Below, piece by piece: positions 58,201 through 64,000 of a DNA stretch of 64,000 nucleotides (position 1 is its first letter; every line of letters begins with the position of its first letter). Position numbers and translations under genes: made by a program. Origin of the DNA: Coleophoma eucalyptorum (Eukaryota; Ascomycota; Leotiomycetes; Helotiales; Dermateaceae); contig JALRME010000018.1 in assembly GCA_026120035.1 (NCBI GenBank), positions 620,001-684,000 on the forward strand, given 5' to 3'. Below the pieces are notes generated by a model, which searched no databases, was not told the DNA's origin, and saw nothing but the letters and a program-made list of their open reading frames with translations.

Positions 58201-58544
58201 AACGACGACACAGTAAGAGTGTCAGCACGATCGAATCAATGGATGTTGACAGCCCAGAGAATTCCACTGGATCCAATGAAGCAGCACAGGCTCAAGCTCA
58301 AGCAAAAAGTCTCGGCATGGGCATGATTGGAAATGGAAGTATGACACCTGGTGGCAGCATGGGCTTGGCCAATGGTTTTGGTATGAGCACTCGTCCAATG
58401 ATGGGATCTGGAGGCATGAACGGAATGAACATGTCTCCAGGAATGGCAGGAGGCCCACCATCAGGAATGGTCTTGACAAACGGTGGACCTGGTGGTGCAG
58501 GCACAGGTCCGCAGGAATGGGAATGGTTGACAATGAGTCTATAA
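55298..58544 (+). CDS. areA: AreA/NIT2 global nitrogen regulator (GATA factor)
   Basis: Positive regulator of genes for secondary nitrogen sources, active in the nucleus. Exons 55298-55821, 55881-56310 and 56421-58544 give 1025 residues. The conserved N-terminal DUF1752 element ([20 protein letters not shown], residues ~135-169) spans the end of exon 1. [20 protein letters not shown] follows the second splice. The single GATA zinc finger is C-x2-C-x17-C-x2-C: Cys729, Cys732, Cys750 and Cys753, with [20 protein letters not shown] and a basic tail [12 protein letters not shown]. The extreme C-terminus [12 protein letters not shown] matches the element in AreA/NIT2 that contacts the negative regulator NmrA. 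Low-complexity Gly/Ser/Met and Gln stretches fill the rest. Introns match the positions known from AreA orthologues as far as I recall. Confidence 0.95.
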
Positions 58545-60629
58545 TACATGCATGCATGACTCACGATACATCTTGTCTTTGCAACAATTCGGCGTTCGGC
58601 TGTTACGACAGAGCCAGATGGCGGCTCGATTTTCGATTGATTTCAAACCTACTGAGGAGCACTGCGGACAAGTAATTTTATGCACGGATGCTATACAACG
58701 AGTGCGGACATACTTGTTGTTTTACACTCTTGCGATTGCGATTGGGGTTCGTCTTTGTCAATGGGATTTCACATATGGAGCAAAGAGGCAACTTATGAAA
58801 TGTGGGTTGGTTGATGGGCTAGGCGAGCGTTTGTGATTTTTCACCAGATTTACTATTCTTTTGATACCATCTCTTTATTAACGCTTACCAACGAACTCTT
58901 TTCCCCACCTATACAACAATCTTTCTATACCTCGTTCGTACACTTTGGACCAGCTGGCTCTTTCTGAATACCTTACATCTTCGTCGACTTTCTTCGTTCT
59001 TTCGATAGAGCAACGGGCCTTGAAGGAGGAGGGCCAATCTGTTACTTTGTGGCAGAATTGAACACGAAATATCTCTTTGATTGGGTAGTGGTTGACTATG
59101 GCGATTCTGGGTCTTGTTGGCGGTTGTTGGGATAGGGACTTCGTATGGTTTTCTTTGGGACTCAGACCTCCACTCCCTTAATGAAAGAGGTGGCGATTGA
59201 TGGCGAATTGATGTTGGAATGAGTTGGCTATTTGCTGTTTTCTGATGATGATGTCCTCTGGGAAGATACCCTGCGCTTTGTTTGTGTTTGACTTGCTTGG
59301 TGGTCTTTTGTTCCTGACATTTGCGTTGCGGGTTGGGATTAGAGAGAGAACGTTAACCTCACTTCATAGAGCAAGGGAAGTGGGGGAGAATCTTTTCGAA
59401 ATTTAATGACTTGTTATACTTCTAATATCTTTATCTGATACTTTGCTCTACCTACTGTTGTTTGGTGCCAACACTTGATTTGGTCACTTATTCATTGTTT
59501 CGATCGCTCTACCGTGTCGCTGGATCCCAGAGGATCTCAGGAGTCGTGAAGCTTAGGTAGGTGTTGGATGGCCTTGTGGAATAAGATGTAGCAGTATTAA
59601 ACTACTATTAGTATTCTTGGTGTCTAATCTGGATCTTATAGTCTTAAGAGTCATCTTTAAGGTAGTTACAGTAACACAGTGCTTGTTCAACCTGACCCAA
59701 CTCACCATATGTCTGGCCTTCTATAGATTGGTCATCTCTCTTACCTATCTTAGGCATGCAACTCTCAGTAGAAGAAATAAGTGCCTCTTTTCAGAACCCC
59801 TTCTATCTAGCATGCCTATACACTTCCGACCTCGACGGTTATTATTTATCACTCTCTCCATAATTGACCAACCTTTGTGTTTGTGTACCTATGGAGGTAC
59901 AAGATAGTTGACTATCAGCAAGATGATATTCTTAACATGCTGTCAGATCTGCTGTGCAAACTGCTCGAAACTACAAAAATCTTCAATAAGCTGCTCTGAG
60001 GAAGCGCAGCCTTTTTTAAACCTTTGTTTTTCACTTTGTAAGACGTGCAGACTGGTTTGAAGAACTCGTTATTTCTTTGTTTAGTCGAATCTTCCAGATG
60101 TACCAGTCCTCAGAAAAATCCCAGCTACGTTCCTCCTCCCTTCCATCTTAAAGATACCTGAACCTCTAATCACTTGCACTCACTGCCAAGCCTGCTCGAA
60201 TCTTTTCCAGATACAATACTGGCAATCTTATCTTTTGGTGGTATATCCTACCTCAATATCCCACTCACAGCTTTTTAAAAGCTCCTGATGAAGTAGCCCC
60301 AATCCTTTAGTTTTCTATGCCAAGCGGCCGGCGATTAGAACCATAACTTAAGATATTATAATCATGTCCAAAGTCGAGTTTGTGCTGCTGACGAGATCCC
60401 TCCAGCCAACGCATGTAGGGGATCAATACCCAGCGTAGCTTGAATTTCTCACTGTGCCCAGGTGACTAGGTCGCATCGAGTTCCTTTGCTCAGGCCAGCC
60501 CATTGAGTGGCTCAACTGATTTGAGATCTTCCAACCCCTTGACTGATGCAGGTGCAAGATCGATATAATACCGGAGACCACAATCTGTTTAACAAAATAC
60601 TCCGACCATTCAATCTCGACAAGATCAAA
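58545..60629. other. Convergent intergenic region, no gene seen
   Basis: 3' flanks of areA and the Hsk3 gene, 2.1 kb. The first several hundred bases may be areA 3' UTR. Short frames lack similarity. Confidence 0.4.
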
Positions 60630-60963
60630 CTATCGAGTGCTGCCCTGCGCGCCACCAGCGACTGTCTCCTCGCCGAGAACTTTGCTTGCGGCCATCAGCA
60701 GCCCTCCATGAAAGGCACCAAGTCCTCTGATACTCTCCGCCTGCACGCTAGTCATTCGTAGCAGACTCTCGGTATCGGCCAGATTGGCTTGGAGTCTTGC
60801 AAGTTGGGCGTGGAGGTGAGACTACTCGACGCGTCAGTACCGCGTTGAGAGATCAATGACAAAGGGAGGGGGACAGAGAACTTACGAGCTGGCGAGGCTT
60901 GATGCTGCTCGGTGCAGCGGATTGTCGGCGTTGGGTTGATGTTGAAGGGATGCGCGAAGACAT
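60630..60963 (-). CDS. HSK3: DASH complex subunit Hsk3
   Basis: 89-residue kinetochore protein of the DASH/Dam1 ring that couples chromosomes to microtubules. Two exons, 60963-60886 and 60821-60630, with a 64-bp intron; neither exon alone would be recognised. The junction gives KPRQLSHLHAQLARLQANLA. The following helix NLADTESLLRMTSVQAE and the C-terminal LGAFHGGLLMAASKVLGEE are the Hsk3 family signature. The N-terminal 25 residues are Ser/Pro/Arg-rich and disordered. Start at 60963 is chosen because it directly begins the family-like MSSRIPSTSTQRRQS segment; the upstream open frame is not conserved-looking. Confidence 0.88.
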
Positions 60964-63033
60964 GGTTGCGGGTTCTGGTATCTGCCGGGTATACTGAATA
61001 CTAGGTGGTGGTTTCTGTAAATGTCTTGAGTTGCGGGAGGGGTTTAATGATCCAGGCTTCAAGACTTGGAGTAAACAAATGCTTAATCGCTTAGTTGTCT
61101 GCTTTAGTATTAGACTGGTTTCCCCCCCTTTGCAGCTTGCCGAGCAGAAACACCAGGCTGAGATATACCTACAAACTATTTGAAAGCTATCCTTTAAACT
61201 TCTTAGAACTATGATCAGACTGTATTGGTACCTGGTTCTCACATGCGAAATCATATCCATGTAACCATCGCAGGTGCATAGCAGCTTGTATTCGTTGGTA
61301 AATCAAGGTTATCTAGGACTTAGTGTTCCAAGTCATCATTGCTTGAAGGTTGCTTGAGGAGCACGCTAAGTCCAGTACCATAGCACTGGAACTCCTCTTT
61401 TTACCAACGTATTCGTATACAAAGCTCGACTAACTAACAGCATTCTTTATTCATAATCACTGCCCTTGTCTTTTCTTATTGGGTCTGTTTTTTGTGTAGA
61501 GCTGCGACCCCAATATTGAGCTCGCTGCTCAGAGCTAATGGTACTCAAGATTCCTAAACGCGCCTGACAGTTCAGTCCATTCAAGCCTCTCGAGTATTGG
61601 TGTCACTCTCGTATAAAGGATCCCAAACTAACGAGTTTTTGCCCGATCACCTCTCGTTTCTGCACTCACATCTTGCTTTCCTACTCGATATATACCCTCC
61701 GGGTACCTTAAGCCGGCGGCAACCGCTTGTCAAACTTCTCGAAGACTGTCCCTACACAGCTTTCGATACACAATTGAGCAGCATACCTAACTATTGCAGG
61801 TCTCCACCCAGTTGAAACCGTATGGGTTTTTGAGAATTCGTACAGGATTACCCTGATAATCACTATGCATGTGCGGCTGGGAGAAGTTTCCATGTCATGT
61901 GCTCTTCTGAGTCCACTTGATACTTTTGATGTTAGTGGTGTGCCTGGGGAGAGACATTGTGAGACCTTACATATCCGGACTCAAATAAAGCCATCCAGGC
62001 CTCCCTACAGCTTTCACTCGCTTCCTTGCGTAAAACAGAGCACACCAAGGTATCCCATAATGATTCCCAAAAGCTACATCCTGGGAGCAGAACCTTCCAG
62101 TATGGTGAGCAAGACAACTGAGACATAGACGAGTAAATTAAATAGCCCCGGCAATTTAGCTCAAGTATCATTGTGGTCAAGGTACATAACACTCATACAG
62201 GAGCAGAGTTTCATGGGATTGAACAGGGGGTTGGATTTGTTGCTGGAGATTACTGTTTTGCTATTACCACAAACTCCTACCCTTCACAAGAAAAACTTGG
62301 TATTATAGTTCCCTTTCCTGCTTCTTATTCTGAGATCCCTTCCACCATGTGCACATCCTACGCAAATTCCCTTCAGCTCAATCTATCTTCCCATGCTCAA
62401 CACCATATTTCGTTGGCATTCCTGCTCCTGGAGGTTTCATTTAGTACACAGCGCCGAACAGGTTCCTGCAGGAGTGAAGCAAATTGTGTCTCTAGACCAT
62501 GATCCAGAACACATTCGTGGACAGAAGCCCCATCACAGATCTGTACGGTAGCTGAAGCAACCTGATGCCAACACAACAGGGACAACAAAGTAAAGATTAT
62601 ATGCAGAATGCAAATGCGCCGACCCGAAATGCAAGAAGACCGGAAAGAGAAAAAGAATGCGTGTCGTAAGTTATATGTACTGTGGCATCCTTCCCGTCTC
62701 AAGGTGATTGTGAAAAGTATTTGCCGTGTTCAAACCAAAGTCTAATTCCTTCTCATCATTATGTTCCACGAATTGTCCCGTGGATACCTGTCATTTTGTG
62801 CTTCCGCCAAGCGTAGGTGTAAAAGAGCAATATTTCGTCATAAGAGCGAATCTGAAAAGAAGTAGAATTGTATATTCAAGTGAAGACGATGGGCCATGAA
62901 TCGGAAGGATCGTCGTTATGGACAATATTAGGCTAACTGAGGGCTTGCTATCCTCAAGCATTCTCCTCAGGATGGACATGTTGCGTCACTTTGAACATGA
63001 CTTAAATCGAAAGTTTCCTCAACTCGTCATGGG
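60964..63033. other. Intergenic region, no gene seen
   Basis: 2.1 kb between Hsk3 and the right-edge gene. Scattered short frames only; no motif that I can support. Confidence 0.4.
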
Positions 63034-64000
63034 TTACCGAACGCCAATCTGAGGTCGTGGTCCTAGACTGCTCTGACTGCTGTGAGCAGAAGGTTCGGAA
63101 TCGATGTTCGCACTGGCTCCGCTATCACCACTCCCCGCGCTAGCACTCGCACTGCCCGTCAGACTTCGGATATTCACAGGTGCTTTGGGCGGATGGAGAG
63201 CGCTCACCCCAGCGTATTGTTCAACTTGTTGCGGGGCAACTGAGTTGCCTTGTCCAGGTGGATGCCTTGGAACAGGCTGACGAACGCCGCCTGGAGGCGA
63301 CGGGCGGCCGTTCATAGGCGGCCCACCCATATATCCATTAGGACCGTTAGGAGGTGATGGGCGTCCGTTACCTCGACCCATCTGTGGACTGTATGGCTGG
63401 CCGGGTGATTGACTCATCCGCCGAGGGAAAGGTCCGCCCTGACCATTTTGAGGTCCAGTATGACCATACTGAAGCTCATCAAGACGTGCTGCTGTCAATG
63501 AATTGGTTCTGGACTCATGTCCCAGTTGCTGTCGGTCTACGTTGCCATAGCGGTTCGAGGAATAACCCATCATTGGATCGTCCATAAGGGAATCGTGAAG
63601 GCCTGGAACTTGACTGATGATTCTTGCAGAGGACCGGTTCCTGGGGTTATTTGGACGCAAGAAACCACCACCTCTTCGTGCTTGCTGAGGTATTTCGTTA
63701 AACTCAGGATTCTTGCGCAGTTGACTCTGGCTTGGCGCCTTGCGGTTTCTTCGAGATGTAACACTCATCATGTCAAAATTGTCGGGGTCGATGTGCGGCA
63801 CTGGAGGTGCATCAGCTGGGTCAAAATAGTCGTCATCATCATCGTCATCAAATCCTCCTCCTCCATGTTTGATAGATGGTGTTGGCGGTCCTCGTCGTGG
63901 GCCAGGGGGTGGTCCCCTTCTCATGCGCATCTCTTGTTCCCTCAAAGCCATTTCACGTTGCCTCAACATAAGTTCACGCTCGCGCAGCGCCAAATCACCA
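63034..64000 (-). CDS. C-terminal part of a low-complexity protein (runs off the right edge)
   Basis: At least 320 residues of a continuous frame ending at 63034 and open to the window end, so the start lies outside. From the left edge of the protein: an Arg/Glu/Met-rich repeat (RERELMLRQREMALREQEM) likely to be helical/coiled coil, an acidic run of Asp residues, Arg/Gly- and Pro-rich segments (RRGPPPGPRRGPP, NGRPSPPNGPNGYMGGPP), and a Ser-rich end GPRPQIGVR. No catalytic domain is visible in this part. Composition suggests a disordered scaffold or RNA/actin-associated protein, but I do not recognise the family. Confidence 0.7.
   Translation of the reverse strand, partial: GDLALRERELMLRQREMALREQEMRMRRGPPPGPRRGPPTPSIKHGGGGFDDDDDDDYFDPADAPPVPHIDPDNFDMMSVTSRRNRKAPSQSQLRKNPEFNEIPQQARRGGGFLRPNNPRNRSSARIISQVPGLHDSLMDDPMMGYSSNRYGNVDRQQLGHESRTNSLTAARLDELQYGHTGPQNGQGGPFPRRMSQSPGQPYSPQMGRGNGRPSPPNGPNGYMGGPPMNGRPSPPGGVRQPVPRHPPGQGNSVAPQQVEQYAGVSALHPPKAPVNIRSLTGSASASAGSGDSGASANIDSEPSAHSSQSSLGPRPQIGVR

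Noticed and set aside
1..64000. Transposons, CRISPR arrays, rRNA genes or viral insertions
   Set aside because: No transposase, reverse transcriptase, terminal repeats, spaced direct repeats, rRNA signatures or viral proteins were seen.

Overview
The window is nuclear DNA of a filamentous ascomycete (Pezizomycotina). Genes are split by many short (45-120 bp) GT-AG introns with fungal branch sites. Families present include a fungal-type AreA/NIT2 GATA factor, a Zn2Cys6 regulator, a highly reducing polyketide synthase and the DASH subunit Hsk3. Gene style and several proteins suggest Leotiomycetes; that is an inference from general resemblance, not a computed placement.

Left part (1-16,760): 3' end of malate synthase with a peroxisomal SKL terminus; a secreted purple acid phosphatase with two upstream CACGTG boxes; a membrane-anchored PNGase-A-like amidase, divergent from a Zn2Cys6 transcription factor; the Dbf2/Sid2-type NDR kinase; an HSP9/HSP12-type small stress protein in four exons; a stand-alone MetE C-terminal-type protein; a decayed FAD oxidoreductase fragment; and a GFA/CENP-V-fold protein.

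Central part (16,859-36,001) looks like a secondary-metabolite locus: a GMC oxidoreductase, an alpha/beta hydrolase of the polyketide-transferase/esterase type, a divergently transcribed 14-exon highly reducing PKS (KS-AT-DH-degenerate MT-ER-KR-ACP, no thioesterase), a glyoxal-oxidase-type copper radical oxidase and a sulfotransferase-like P-loop protein. The hydrolase probably releases or transfers the PKS chain, and the two oxidases and the sulfotransferase-like protein are candidate tailoring or export-side enzymes. No cluster regulator or transporter is visible inside the block. I do not recognise this gene combination as a described pathway.

Right part (36,900-64,000) returns to housekeeping genes: an intron-containing initiator tRNA-Met, a PaiB-like FMN-binding protein, a GNAT acetyltransferase, RNase P/MRP subunit POP1, a GT25 glycosyltransferase, a WSC-domain membrane protein whose reading frame is broken twice, then about 7.5 kb with no recognisable gene ahead of areA. 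This stretch contains a striking array of at least 14 GATA-factor sites followed by a TATA box. Beyond areA lie the DASH subunit Hsk3 and the C-terminal part of a low-complexity protein running off the right edge.
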